Source: Rhizobium sullae (lineage in GTDB: Bacteria; Pseudomonadota; Alphaproteobacteria; Rhizobiales; Rhizobiaceae). Taken from it: a DNA stretch of 64,000 bases. The notes beneath the pieces were generated by a model. It was not told the DNA's origin. It saw only the letters and a program-made list of their open reading frames with translations, and did not search any database. Every line of letters starts with the position of its first letter. The stretch's first letter is position 1. Positions 35,852 through 43,878 of this stretch are shown here, piece by piece. The stretch is taken from contig NZ_FWER01000001.1 in assembly GCF_900169785.1 (NCBI RefSeq), forward strand, positions 1,765-65,764, read 5' to 3'. The position numbers and the translations under genes were made by a program.

Positions 35852-36034
35852 GCGCTTAACCGGCCGCGATCTATCTATTCTGCAGATACTTCCTAACTTG
35901 AAAGCAGCACCAGAAGCGTCGAGAAAGCGCGCTTAACGGGTGAAAAAGGACGGGTGTCAGAGATGCGCCATTTTCGCGGTCACATGCGCCGGAACAACAT
36001 AAATACGAGCGCGGGTTCAGAAGATGTTCTGCTG
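35852..36034 (+). repeat. Long direct repeat, left copy (with LysR-type box)
   Basis: This stretch is nearly identical to 50256-50485: the shared part starts GCGCT(T/C)AA, includes the box CTATCTATTCTGCAGATAC (35871-35889), runs past CATGCGCCGGAACAA, and resumes at TCAGAAGATGTTCTGCT after a deletion of about 45 bp relative to the right copy. The right copy leads into the lasso B2 gene, so the left copy is a truncated duplicate of that gene's 5' end. The two copies, in the same orientation, flank about 14.4 kb. Confidence 0.75.
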
Positions 36035-36194
36035 CGCTCGCGCTTCTTGCTGGCGGAGAGCCGGAAGGACCGGCTGGCTGGTAGACATTGTCGAACGCTT
36101 TGGACTCCCGCAACCGCTCGAGCGGCTGGATAGAGAATACAACCCTTGACTTGCCGGCACAGGACTCCTGCTGTCCGGCGGTCGTCAAAGTCAT

Positions 36195-37724
36195 GTGGCG
36201 GGAATTGGTTCCGTTGCAAACTCTTCAGTAGTGCACCGATATTTCAGGACCGATTATTTGACGACGCCGCTTGTTCGCCTGGTAGTACTCACGGCCTTTC
36301 TGCCCTTGATGCCAGCGTGTGTAGCCGTTGGTCCCGACTATCAAAAGCCTGTCGTGTTGACGCCGTCCAAATGGAACAGCAAGGTCAGCGCCGCAACACC
36401 GCGTCTCGGCGACTGGTGGAAGAATCTCGACGATCCTGTACTCAATCAGTTGATCGCGGATGGCATTGCAACAAGTCCCAATGTTGCCACCGCAAAGGCG
36501 AGGGTGCGGAAGGCCAGGGCCAATTATGCGTCCGCAGGCGGCATGTTTTATCCCTCGCTCGACGGTAGTGGGAGCTATACGCGCTCCGATGCGTCGAGCC
36601 GGTCGAACCTCGGCTTCAAGACTCAGTGGGAACTCGATCTGTTCGGCGCCAATCATCGAGGCGCGGAGGCTGCTTACTACAGTATGGAAGCGGCCAGTGA
36701 GCAGCTTCGCGGGGCACTCGTCACACTTATAGGCGATATTGCGACGAATTATGCGCAATTGCGCGGTGTGCAGTCGAACATCGCAATAGCGCAGCGCAAC
36801 GCGGCATCGCAACGCCAGACCGTCGAGTTAACACGCACTCAACTGGAGGCTGGTCACGTATCGCAGGTCGATCTGCTCAGGGCAGAAACGCAAGCCGGAT
36901 CCACGGAAGCTCGGATACCCAGCCAGCGCATCACCTATGCGAAGTATCTCAACACCCTTTCTGTTTTGACTGGCAGTTCCTCGTCCGCTCTTGCGGCCAT
37001 GCTCGACAAAACTCGCCCCATTCCTTCCGTGCCGCGCAGTGTCTCCGTCGGATTACCCGCCGGAGTACTAGCGAGTAGGCCAGATATTCGTGCGGCCGAA
37101 CGTGAATATGCGAGTTCGACAGCAGGCGTCGGACAGAAGCAAGCCGCTCTTTATCCCAGCATTTCGTTGAGTGGTGATATCAATGCGGACGGCACAGACT
37201 TCGGCGATCTGGCTCTGCGATCAACGATCGGGTGGAGTTTCGGTCCAAGTCTCAGCGTACCGCTTTTCCAAGGCGGCAAGCTGAATGCCGCTGTCGATGT
37301 GGCCAGGGCCACACGCGACCAGTCATTTATCGCCTATCGCAAGGCAGTATTGACGGCGCTGAGCGAAGTTGAAAACGCAAGCGTATCGCTCAACCAGAAC
37401 CGTTTGCGTGTGGCGCAGCTGCAGAAGATCATGAGCAACAGCTGGAAAATCAACGAACTAACGTTGAGTCAATACAAAGCTGGCAAGAAGAGCTTTATCG
37501 ACGTGCTGACGGCGCAGCGTGACCTCTTTGACGCGGAGACAAGTCTTGCTGAAGCCAGAACGGATCTTGTGACCGATTACGTCGCCTTGCACAAAGCACT
37601 TGGAGGCGGCTGGAATGGCCGCGTCGATGTCAGCGAACCGGAAGTCGTTGACGGTTACACAGGACCGCATTTCGTCAGGCCAACCATACCGGCCTCGCCG
37701 ACACCAGAAAAGAGGCCGCTGTGA
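36195..37724 (+). CDS. Outer-membrane efflux lipoprotein (TolC-like, NodT family)
   Basis: The product of 497-509 residues is an outer-membrane channel of the RND/MacAB type. After a hydrophobic leader (LVRLVVLTAFLPLMPAC) a lipobox cysteine gives a lipoprotein, and two OEP repeats follow (QLIADGIATSPNVATAKARVRKARA and DIRAAEREYASSTAGVGQKQAALYPSISLSG). GTG 36195 is the first start; GTG 36231 is an alternative that shortens the n-region. The stop overlaps the next gene. It forms a tripartite pump with the MacA- and MacB-like proteins. OpmQ of the pyoverdine pump PvdRT-OpmQ is a comparable partner. Confidence 0.9.
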   Translation: MAGIGSVANSSVVHRYFRTDYLTTPLVRLVVLTAFLPLMPACVAVGPDYQKPVVLTPSKWNSKVSAATPRLGDWWKNLDDPVLNQLIADGIATSPNVATAKARVRKARANYASAGGMFYPSLDGSGSYTRSDASSRSNLGFKTQWELDLFGANHRGAEAAYYSMEAASEQLRGALVTLIGDIATNYAQLRGVQSNIAIAQRNAASQRQTVELTRTQLEAGHVSQVDLLRAETQAGSTEARIPSQRITYAKYLNTLSVLTGSSSSALAAMLDKTRPIPSVPRSVSVGLPAGVLASRPDIRAAEREYASSTAGVGQKQAALYPSISLSGDINADGTDFGDLALRSTIGWSFGPSLSVPLFQGGKLNAAVDVARATRDQSFIAYRKAVLTALSEVENASVSLNQNRLRVAQLQKIMSNSWKINELTLSQYKAGKKSFIDVLTAQRDLFDAETSLAEARTDLVTDYVALHKALGGGWNGRVDVSEPEVVDGYTGPHFVRPTIPASPTPEKRPL

Positions 37725-38923
37725 AACCCAGATCGAGACGACGTTTCCGCTGGCGTCTTTGGTTCGCCGTTGTGGCGGCATTGCTGATCGTGGCCTATTT
37801 CGCAGTCCGTCACTGGACGAAAGGAGCGCCGCTTCCGAGCACGACGACCATCCGGCGTGGCGACATAGAAAGCTCGGTTCTTGCTACCGGAACCTTGAGA
37901 CCGAAAAGCCTCGTCGCCATCGGCGCGCAGGCGACAGGCCGGATCCTGTCACTCAACGTGAAGCCAGGACATCAGGTTAAGGCTGGTGATGTCATTGCAC
38001 TCATCGACTCGACCAACCAGCAGAATAAGCTCAACAAGGCCCAGGCGACCTTGCTGCAAAATCAGGCTACTCGCGATCAGTGTATCGCGGATCTGGAACT
38101 GGCGCGGCAAGACCTTGCCCGCTATCAAATGATGATCGACAAGAACGCTGTCGCCAGATCCGAGTATGACAAGGCTGTCGCCACGCTGAAGGCGAAGGAA
38201 GCGCAGCTTGCCAACAGTGAAGCGGCCATCGCTGCTTCCAAAATTGATGTGCAAATTGCCGAGACCGACCTCGGCTATACGCGTATCACCGCTCCCATCG
38301 ACGGGACCATTCTCGCCACGGTGGTCCAGGAAGGCCAGACCGTCAATGCGGAACAAAGCGCGCCGACGATCGCAATTCTGGGTCAGGTGGACATGATGAC
38401 CGTCGAGGCGGCTATCTCCGAAGCGGACATTACGCAGGTGCACGAAGGCCTGCCGCTTTATTTCACCATTCCCGGTCAGAATTCAACGCGTTACGAAGCG
38501 ACGCTGGAAAAGATCGAGCCCGCGCCGGGCTCCATCGTCAACGATAAGAGCTTCAGTTCGAGCCGCGGCAGCAGCAGCGCATCTTCATCGAACGGGGAGA
38601 CGGCTTCGGCTATTTACTACAAGGGCATATTCAGCGTGCCAAACCCGGGCGGGCTGCTGAGAACCTATATGACGACTGAAATTCACATTCTGCTTGCCCA
38701 GGCTAGGAATGTGCTTCTGGCTCCTGTGTCGGCACAGCGGATATCGGATGATCCAAACAAGGCGACCGTTCGCGTTGTTACGAGTAGCGGCACTATCGAA
38801 GAGCGAACCGTTGAGACTGGCATCACAGACAAGATCAATGTGGAAATTCGTTCGGGCTTGAAGGAAGGCGACAAGATTGTCACCGACAATCATACACCCG
38901 TTCCAACCCCTGCCGGAACGTGA
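37721..38923 (+). CDS. macA: MacA-like periplasmic adaptor
   Basis: This HlyD/RND-type membrane-fusion protein (400 residues) has an N-terminal anchor helix (FRWRLWFAVVAALLIVAYFAV), a lipoyl domain (LVAIGAQATGRILSLNVKPGHQVKAGDVIALID), a coiled-coil hairpin (about residues 95-180), and a beta-barrel domain. A serine-rich insert (SFSSSRGSSSASSSNG, about residue 275) is typical of MacA-like adaptors. It overlaps the upstream gene by 4 bp and ends 2 bp before macB. It links the MacB-like ATPase/permease to the outer-membrane channel. Confidence 0.92.
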   Translation: MKPRSRRRFRWRLWFAVVAALLIVAYFAVRHWTKGAPLPSTTTIRRGDIESSVLATGTLRPKSLVAIGAQATGRILSLNVKPGHQVKAGDVIALIDSTNQQNKLNKAQATLLQNQATRDQCIADLELARQDLARYQMMIDKNAVARSEYDKAVATLKAKEAQLANSEAAIAASKIDVQIAETDLGYTRITAPIDGTILATVVQEGQTVNAEQSAPTIAILGQVDMMTVEAAISEADITQVHEGLPLYFTIPGQNSTRYEATLEKIEPAPGSIVNDKSFSSSRGSSSASSSNGETASAIYYKGIFSVPNPGGLLRTYMTTEIHILLAQARNVLLAPVSAQRISDDPNKATVRVVTSSGTIEERTVETGITDKINVEIRSGLKEGDKIVTDNHTPVPTPAGT

Positions 38924-38925
38924 CA

Positions 38926-40881
38926 ATGAGCGAAGCGCCCCTGATATCGCTCAAAGGCGTCACCCGACGATATCCGTCGGGTGACGCCGTGACCACAGTC
39001 CTGCATCATATCGACCTCACCATTCATCGCGGAGAGATGGTGGCCATTATCGGCGCTTCCGGGTCGGGCAAGTCTACGCTGATGAACATTCTCGGATGTC
39101 TGGACCGACCTTCCGAGGGAGAATATCAGATCTCGGGACGACCGACCTCGGAGCTTGAGGCCGATGAACTGGCGGAACTGCGGCGTGAACATTTCGGCTT
39201 CATTTTCCAGCGCTATCATCTGCTGAACGAACTCGACGCCGTCGGCAACGTCGAAATCCCGGCGATCTATGCCGGACGAAGCCGCGACGAGCGGCGCGAA
39301 AAGGCCGAAGCAATTCTGCACCGCCTTGGGATGGGAGAGCGCACGCATCATCGACCAAACCAGCTTTCAGGCGGTCAGCAGCAGCGTGTTTCCATTGCGC
39401 GCGCGCTGATCAATGACGCCGATGTCATACTTGCCGACGAACCGACCGGCGCACTGGACAGCCATAGCGGGGAAGAGGTCCTCGGGATACTTCAGCAACT
39501 GAACCGCGATGGCCGGACGATCATCATCGTTACCCATGACCGCTATGTGGCGACGCGCGCGCAGCGGATTATAGAGATCAGAGATGGTGAAATTATCGCT
39601 GATATGCGGAACGACGCTGCCGCAGATGCGCGCGCAAGCAATGATCTCCCGATAGATAGAAAGCCAGAAAAGCCTAAATTGTTCAACGGAATGCGGGATC
39701 GCTTCAACGAAGCCTTTGCAATGGCGTTGCGATCCTTGAATGCGCATCGTATGCGGACATTCCTCACCATGCTGGGTGTCATCATCGGGACGGCGTCGGT
39801 GGTCTGCGTGGTAGCACTCGGCCAGGGTTCGCAGAAACAGATTCTCGATCAGATCAGCGATCTCGGCACCAACTCACTCGATATCCGTCCCGGCCGCAGT
39901 TTCGGCGACCTGAAGGCCGCACAGATTACCACGCTGACGGTGGGCGATGCGAACGAACTCGCCAAACTGCCCTATGTGGTAGCAGCTACGCCCATGAGTT
40001 CATCGCCATCGACGGTACGGGTTGGCGACAAGGAAGTCAGCGTAATAGTGAGCGGGGTCGGTTATCAGCATTTTGTCACGCGCAACAGCAAACTGCTGGA
40101 GGGGCGCTTCTTCGACGAGAAGAGCGTCGACGATCTGGCGCAGGATGCGGTTATTGATGCGAATGCGAAGAAGACCCTTTTCCCACACGAATACGGTTCG
40201 GTCATTGGGAAGATCGTGCTTCTGAAAGACATGCCCGTGCGCATCATCGGCGTCGTCAAGGAAATGGGAGAAGCACAAAATCTGGAAGTGCTCCTGCCAT
40301 ATACGACGGTGCAAACGCGGATGACAGGTTCGCGCTCACTGCAATCCATCGTGGTGCGTGTCAACGATACGATGGACGCCGCCGAAGCGGAGAAGATGGT
40401 AACGACGTTTCTAACAAAACGTCATGGCGAGCAAGACTTCGTCATCTTCAATATCGCCAGTTGGCAGAATAGCATTCAAGTGACGACGGAAACCCTTGCT
40501 CTGCTGATCGCCTGCATTGCCGGCATATCTCTGTTCGTCGGCGGTATCGGCGTTATGAATATCATGCTCGTCGCGGTCTCGGAAAGAACCAACGAGATCG
40601 GCGTGCGCATGGCGATCGGCGCACGCCAGAGCGATATCCTGCAGCAATTCCTTATCGAAGCCGTTCTGGTCTGCCTGATAGGTGGCCTGCTCGGCCTTTT
40701 CATCGCCGCCGTGTTCGGGGTGCTGTTCGCGCAATTCAACACCATGTTTCCTCTTATCTACTCGTCGGCTTCCATTGTCCTGGCGCTGGTGTGTTCGAGC
40801 CTGATCGGAATCGGGTTCGGCTTTATCCCCGCCCGCAACGCCTCTAAACTCGATCCTGTTGTGGCGCTGGCACGTGATTAG
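38926..40881 (+). CDS. macB: MacB-like ABC transporter, ATPase-permease fusion
   Basis: The 651-residue protein has an N-terminal NBD (Walker A GASGSGKS, signature LSGGQQQR, Walker B VILADEPTGALD, H-loop VTHDRYVA) followed by a MacB permease domain: one helix (MRTFLTMLGVIIGTASVVCVVALG), a large periplasmic domain, and three helices from about residue 520. This is the mechanotransmission type of efflux pump that expels substrates such as macrolides, siderophores or peptides from the periplasm through TolC. ATG 38926 is preferred over GTG 38920. A strong 14-bp hairpin lies in the codons just after the start. Confidence 0.94.
   Translation: MSEAPLISLKGVTRRYPSGDAVTTVLHHIDLTIHRGEMVAIIGASGSGKSTLMNILGCLDRPSEGEYQISGRPTSELEADELAELRREHFGFIFQRYHLLNELDAVGNVEIPAIYAGRSRDERREKAEAILHRLGMGERTHHRPNQLSGGQQQRVSIARALINDADVILADEPTGALDSHSGEEVLGILQQLNRDGRTIIIVTHDRYVATRAQRIIEIRDGEIIADMRNDAAADARASNDLPIDRKPEKPKLFNGMRDRFNEAFAMALRSLNAHRMRTFLTMLGVIIGTASVVCVVALGQGSQKQILDQISDLGTNSLDIRPGRSFGDLKAAQITTLTVGDANELAKLPYVVAATPMSSSPSTVRVGDKEVSVIVSGVGYQHFVTRNSKLLEGRFFDEKSVDDLAQDAVIDANAKKTLFPHEYGSVIGKIVLLKDMPVRIIGVVKEMGEAQNLEVLLPYTTVQTRMTGSRSLQSIVVRVNDTMDAAEAEKMVTTFLTKRHGEQDFVIFNIASWQNSIQVTTETLALLIACIAGISLFVGGIGVMNIMLVAVSERTNEIGVRMAIGARQSDILQQFLIEAVLVCLIGGLLGLFIAAVFGVLFAQFNTMFPLIYSSASIVLALVCSSLIGIGFGFIPARNASKLDPVVALARD
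38956..38988 (+). repeat. Perfect 14-bp inverted repeat inside the macB 5' coding region
   Basis: GGCGTCACCCGACG (38956-38969) and CGTCGGGTGACGCC (38975-38988) are perfect complements around the 5-base loop ATATC. They begin 30 bases into macB. In mRNA this would form a very stable stem-loop close to the ribosome start, which could slow translation or mark an RNA-level control. Confidence 0.85.
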
Positions 40882-41115
40882 GCGGCGGTTCCTGTAGATG
40901 ACCGGGATGGTCATCGCTCTGGTGCATGTCTTCGAGTCTCTCGTCGTGATCGCGGTCTGGGCCTCGCTTCACGATAGTCCTCTCCGCTGCTTGGGGGAGT
41001 GGTTGAACTTGCTTCGCTGAGTGCCTTGCGCCGTAAGCCCGGAGCGGTCCCGGTGTGGAGGATGACGGGCAAGGGCGGCGAAGTCGGCGCAACGGACAGG
41101 ACGCTATCCAGCATT
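40882..41115. other. Intergenic, no gene recognised
   Basis: The stretch lies between macB and the GNAT gene. I see no domain in any frame. A minus-strand frame starting MLDSVLSVAP has a proline- and arginine-rich composition and no homology that I recognise. Confidence 0.35.
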
Positions 41116-41168
41116 GACTTCGGCTGGAGAACAACTCCTGCTTGAAGCCAAGGTGATTCTGGATCGTC
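41116..41168 (+). pseudogene. LysR internal fragment, copy 3
   Basis: The 53 bases are about 90% identical to 32336-32388 of the intact LysR gene (coding for SAGERLLLEAKVILDR). The fragment ends directly before the GNAT start. It is a further relic of the same regulator. Confidence 0.75.
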
Positions 41169-41169
41169 T

Positions 41170-41730
41170 ATGAACTTGTTCTCGAACCGTCAAATACCCG
41201 CAACGATCCGCGTTGCCTTACCGTCCGATGCCACGGCTATAGCCACGGTGCATGTAGCGTCGTGGAAAGAAACGTATGATGGCCTCATGCCTGAGGCGAT
41301 ACTCGCCGGCCTCTCCGTCACCGAACGTACACTAAGATGGCAGAAAATCCTTGATCAAGCCGAGCCCACTCTCGGAACAACATTTGTGGCCGAGCATGAT
41401 GGATCGATCGTCGGATTTGCACACGGCGCGGACCAACGGTCACCATCCCTGCGGGATCTTGGCTTTACCGGTGAGATCACCGGCATTTACATGCTGAAAT
41501 CCTTCCAACAACAGGGAATTGGCACCGCCCTGATGAGAGCAACGGCTGAAATGCTACAAGCTCGCCGTCACCGCGCAGCGAGTTTATGGGTGCTGCGCGA
41601 AAATGCGGTGGCGCGCAGGTTTTATGAGAGGCTCGGCGGAGAATTAGTCAGCGAGAAAGAAGATCGCAGAGACACGATGACACTGGTCGAGGTCGCGTAT
41701 GGTTGGCGCGATCTAAGCCCACTTTTATAG
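41170..41730 (+). CDS. GNAT-family N-acetyltransferase
   Basis: The 186-residue acetyltransferase shows the GNAT fold: N-terminal TIRVALPSDATAIATVHVASW, motif A ITGIYMLKSFQQQGIGTALMRAT with the Q-x-x-G-x-G/A pyrophosphate loop, and motif B LWVLRENAVARRFYERLGG. The substrate is unknown. It lies immediately after a LysR relic and converges with the second GNAT gene, which overlaps its 3' end. Acetyltransferases near peptide-antibiotic clusters sometimes give self-protection, but nothing here proves such a link. Confidence 0.88.
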   Translation: MNLFSNRQIPATIRVALPSDATAIATVHVASWKETYDGLMPEAILAGLSVTERTLRWQKILDQAEPTLGTTFVAEHDGSIVGFAHGADQRSPSLRDLGFTGEITGIYMLKSFQQQGIGTALMRATAEMLQARRHRAASLWVLRENAVARRFYERLGGELVSEKEDRRDTMTLVEVAYGWRDLSPLL

Positions 41731-42265
41731 GAGGTCTTTCTGTTTCGCATACTGGAATAGATTTAATGCTATCGAGACCTCCTCCGAGCCCATTCTTTGG
41801 ACCGCTGGAGGCTGGAGTTTTCTGGCTTCTCTTGGAAAGCCCGATCTTTTCGAGATGGGAACCGTCATCCAGTCGGCCGCGAAGCCTGTAATCGACAGTG
41901 AAGCCCCGGCGCTGATAGAGCGGCAGTCCGGTGTGCCTAGTCGTCGTCACGAGCCTCACGTCCAGAAGGTCATTTATGGCCGCCAGCTTCTCGGCTGTGT
42001 CAAGCAGGCGGTCTCCGATCCCGCGCCCCCTATGATCTGCGTCCACCCAGAGCTTTTCGATATGCATCCATCCGAACCGGCAGGACGTGACGCAGCCGCC
42101 AAGGCGCTCGTCATGATCGTTGCTTCGGGCCACGAAAATATGTTGCGCGGCCACAACTGGGCCGAACGCTGTAGCTTGATCGAACTCCGACAGGCGCTGC
42201 GATATCCAGACATAATCCTTCATGTCTTCGCGCAGGATGGCGTAGCCCTCGACACTAAATTCCAT
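41648..42265 (-). CDS. GNAT-family acetyltransferase, extended C-terminus
   Basis: From ATG 42265 the product begins MEFSVEGYAILREDMKDYVW and contains IEKLWVDADHRGRGIGDRLLDTAEKLA, a clear acetyl-CoA binding motif (RGRGIG), and LPLYQRRGFTV. The conserved part ends near residue 145. The frame then runs on for about 60 residues of unusual composition (PASSGPKNGLGGG) antisense to the end of the convergent GNAT gene, so the original stop may have been lost by deletion. Another start at 42289 is possible. It overlaps the XRE gene by about 11 bp. Confidence 0.7.
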   Translation of the reverse strand: MEFSVEGYAILREDMKDYVWISQRLSEFDQATAFGPVVAAQHIFVARSNDHDERLGGCVTSCRFGWMHIEKLWVDADHRGRGIGDRLLDTAEKLAAINDLLDVRLVTTTRHTGLPLYQRRGFTVDYRLRGRLDDGSHLEKIGLSKRSQKTPASSGPKNGLGGGLDSIKSIPVCETERPPIKVGLDRANHTRPRPVSSCLCDLLSR

Positions 42266-42494
42266 CGGAATTTCGGGTCTCGACGTCATCGTCCGGCACA
42301 TATTCGAGGATGTCGCCGGGCTGGCAGGACAGGTGCTTGCAGATCGCGTCCAGCGTCGAGAAACGCATCGCACGAACGCGACCGGATCTCAGGAGGGAGA
42401 TATTGCTTTCCGTGATGCCTACGGCTTCCGCAAGATCCTTTGACCGGACCTTTCGCTGCGCCAGCATCACATCAAGTCGAACGACAATTGCCAT
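42255..42494 (-). CDS. XRE-family helix-turn-helix regulator (YozG-like)
   Basis: The 79-residue Cro/CI-type protein reads MAIVVRLDVMLAQRKVRSKDLAEAVGITESNISLLRSGRVRAMRFSTLDAICKHLSCQPGDILEY, a complete five-helix HTH. Such small regulators are regularly found directly after DUF2975 membrane proteins, as here (4-bp gap). It could act on the similar promoters at 43043-43080 and 47684-47720, although this has not been shown. Confidence 0.88.
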   Translation of the reverse strand: MAIVVRLDVMLAQRKVRSKDLAEAVGITESNISLLRSGRVRAMRFSTLDAICKHLSCQPGDILEYVPDDDVETRNSDGI

Positions 42495-42498
42495 ACCA

Positions 42499-43014
42499 TC
42501 AAACCGTGAGTGACTGCTCTTCTTCCAGCTTGCGTGCCTCTTCCATAACCCAGGCGATCACGACCACGACGAATCCGACACCCAGGGCCACGGCTGCGCC
42601 GGAGCTGAACGAGATGCTGATGGTGCGCTCACCCGGAGAGCCGAATCCTGCTGAGGCCAGCGACGAAAGCGGAAAATAGGCCAACTGCGTGAGGCCGAAC
42701 AACAGGAGCGCCGATCCGAATTTACCGATCCGCGCGACGTTCTCCCTTCCGAACATCTCGCCTTCGCCGAAAAGGGCGAACAGGCGCCGAAGATGAACGA
42801 GCCCCAGCACGAGCGGCCCGCCCGCGAGAAGAACGACAGCGAGTTGAAGGAAATGGGGGCTAAGGTTGCCCCTGTTCGCCGGCGGCAGCGTCAAGTACCA
42901 ATGCGCGACGATCAGGATGGGAACGATGCAGGCCAGCACCCCCCAGAGCGTGGAGAAGAGGCGCCCCACCCGTCGGATTCTCCAGAGATTGTCGTCTGTC
43001 TTCAAGGCGCTCAT
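42499..43014 (-). CDS. DUF2975 membrane protein
   Basis: The 171-residue protein has four hydrophobic segments (LWGVLACIVPILIVAHWYL; FLQLAVVLLAGGPLVLGLVHL; FGSALLLFGLTQLAYFPL; VALGVGFVVVVIAWVM) and the FALFGEGEMFGRENVARIGKFG loop that is diagnostic for DUF2975. The family accompanies small XRE regulators and probably senses or transmits an unknown membrane signal. It follows the RiPP pump genes by about 190 bp on the same strand and has its own probable promoter. A role in immunity or regulation is inference from context. Confidence 0.85.
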   Translation of the reverse strand: MSALKTDDNLWRIRRVGRLFSTLWGVLACIVPILIVAHWYLTLPPANRGNLSPHFLQLAVVLLAGGPLVLGLVHLRRLFALFGEGEMFGRENVARIGKFGSALLLFGLTQLAYFPLSSLASAGFGSPGERTISISFSSGAAVALGVGFVVVVIAWVMEEARKLEEEQSLTV

Positions 43015-43042
43015 GACAAGTCCTTCAGGTGCTCATTTGCTT

Positions 43043-43080
43043 GTTGTAGGTCAGCAATTTATTGTTGGCAAACAGATAAC
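43043..43080 (-). promoter_or_regulatory. Probable sigma-70 promoter of the DUF2975-XRE unit
   Basis: On the minus strand, TTGCCA (43066-43071) and TACAAC (43043-43048) are separated by 17 bp. The region 43051-43080 is similar over 30 bases (about 22 identical) to 47691-47720 in front of the pump permease gene, including the identical runs TCAGCAATTT and CAAACAGA. The shared sequence may be an operator as well as a promoter. Confidence 0.45.
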
Positions 43081-43204
43081 CTTGCGTGAGACTGGTGCCG
43101 AATGCGCGTCTTCCCAGAGTGCCGCTATGGTATCTTTCCCTGTCCAATCGGCGGCGCACGGTCCCCTACGGTCGAGATCGTCTGCGATCTCTGGGACGAA
43201 GCGA

Positions 43205-43867
43205 TCAGTGAAGGATGCGACCGTCTTTCATCGAGACCATCCGATATGCCCGGCTGGCCTGTCGATCGTCATGGGTTACCATGATGACCGTTTTTCCGGT
43301 CGCGGCGATATTCTCCAGCATGTCCAGGACCTGCTCGCCATTTCCGCTGTCGAGGTTCCCGGTGGGCTCGTCAGCTAGAACGATGGCGGGATCGCCAACG
43401 AGAGCCCTCGCGATCGCTGCCCGTTGCTGCTGGCCGCCCGAGAGCTGCGCCGGATAGTGGCGGGCGCGGGCGTCGAGCCCTACCGCTTTCAGGACGCTCA
43501 TACTGCGATCACGGCGTTCGGCCCTGGCGATACCGCGATATTTCAATCCCAACTCCACATTCCGCTCGACGCTGAGATGGGGGATGAGGTTGAATGCCTG
43601 GAAAACGAAGCCAATATGCTTTCGGCGTAGATCGGTCAGCAAGCGATCGTTGCCGTCACTGATGTCGATGTCGGCGAACTGCATGATCCCCTCGCTTGGC
43701 GCGTCCAACAATCCCATAATGCTTAGCAAGGTTGACTTTCCCGAGCCGGAGGGTCCCATGATAGAGAGAAATTCGCCCCTTCCGACATCGAGATTAATAT
43801 CGGCCAGCGCCCGTGTTTCGAGATCTTCGGTGCGGTAGGTTTTTCCGACTTTTCTCAGCTTGATCAT
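43205..43867 (-). CDS. RiPP pump ATPase (DarD/MacB/LolD-like)
   Basis: The 220-residue stand-alone NBD has Walker A GPSGSGKS, signature LSGGQQQR, Walker B IVLADEPTGNLD and H-loop VTHDDRQA, with the LolD/MacB-type Q-loop FVFQAFNLIPHLSVERNV. It begins 11 bp after the membrane-fusion gene and is the third component of a split MacAB-type pump with the 800-residue permease. In darobactin clusters the equivalent protein is DarD. It should drive export of the modified peptide. Confidence 0.92.
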   Translation of the reverse strand: MIKLRKVGKTYRTEDLETRALADINLDVGRGEFLSIMGPSGSGKSTLLSIMGLLDAPSEGIMQFADIDISDGNDRLLTDLRRKHIGFVFQAFNLIPHLSVERNVELGLKYRGIARAERRDRSMSVLKAVGLDARARHYPAQLSGGQQQRAAIARALVGDPAIVLADEPTGNLDSGNGEQVLDMLENIAATGKTVIMVTHDDRQASRAYRMVSMKDGRILH

Positions 43868-43878
43868 GTTGGTGGTTC

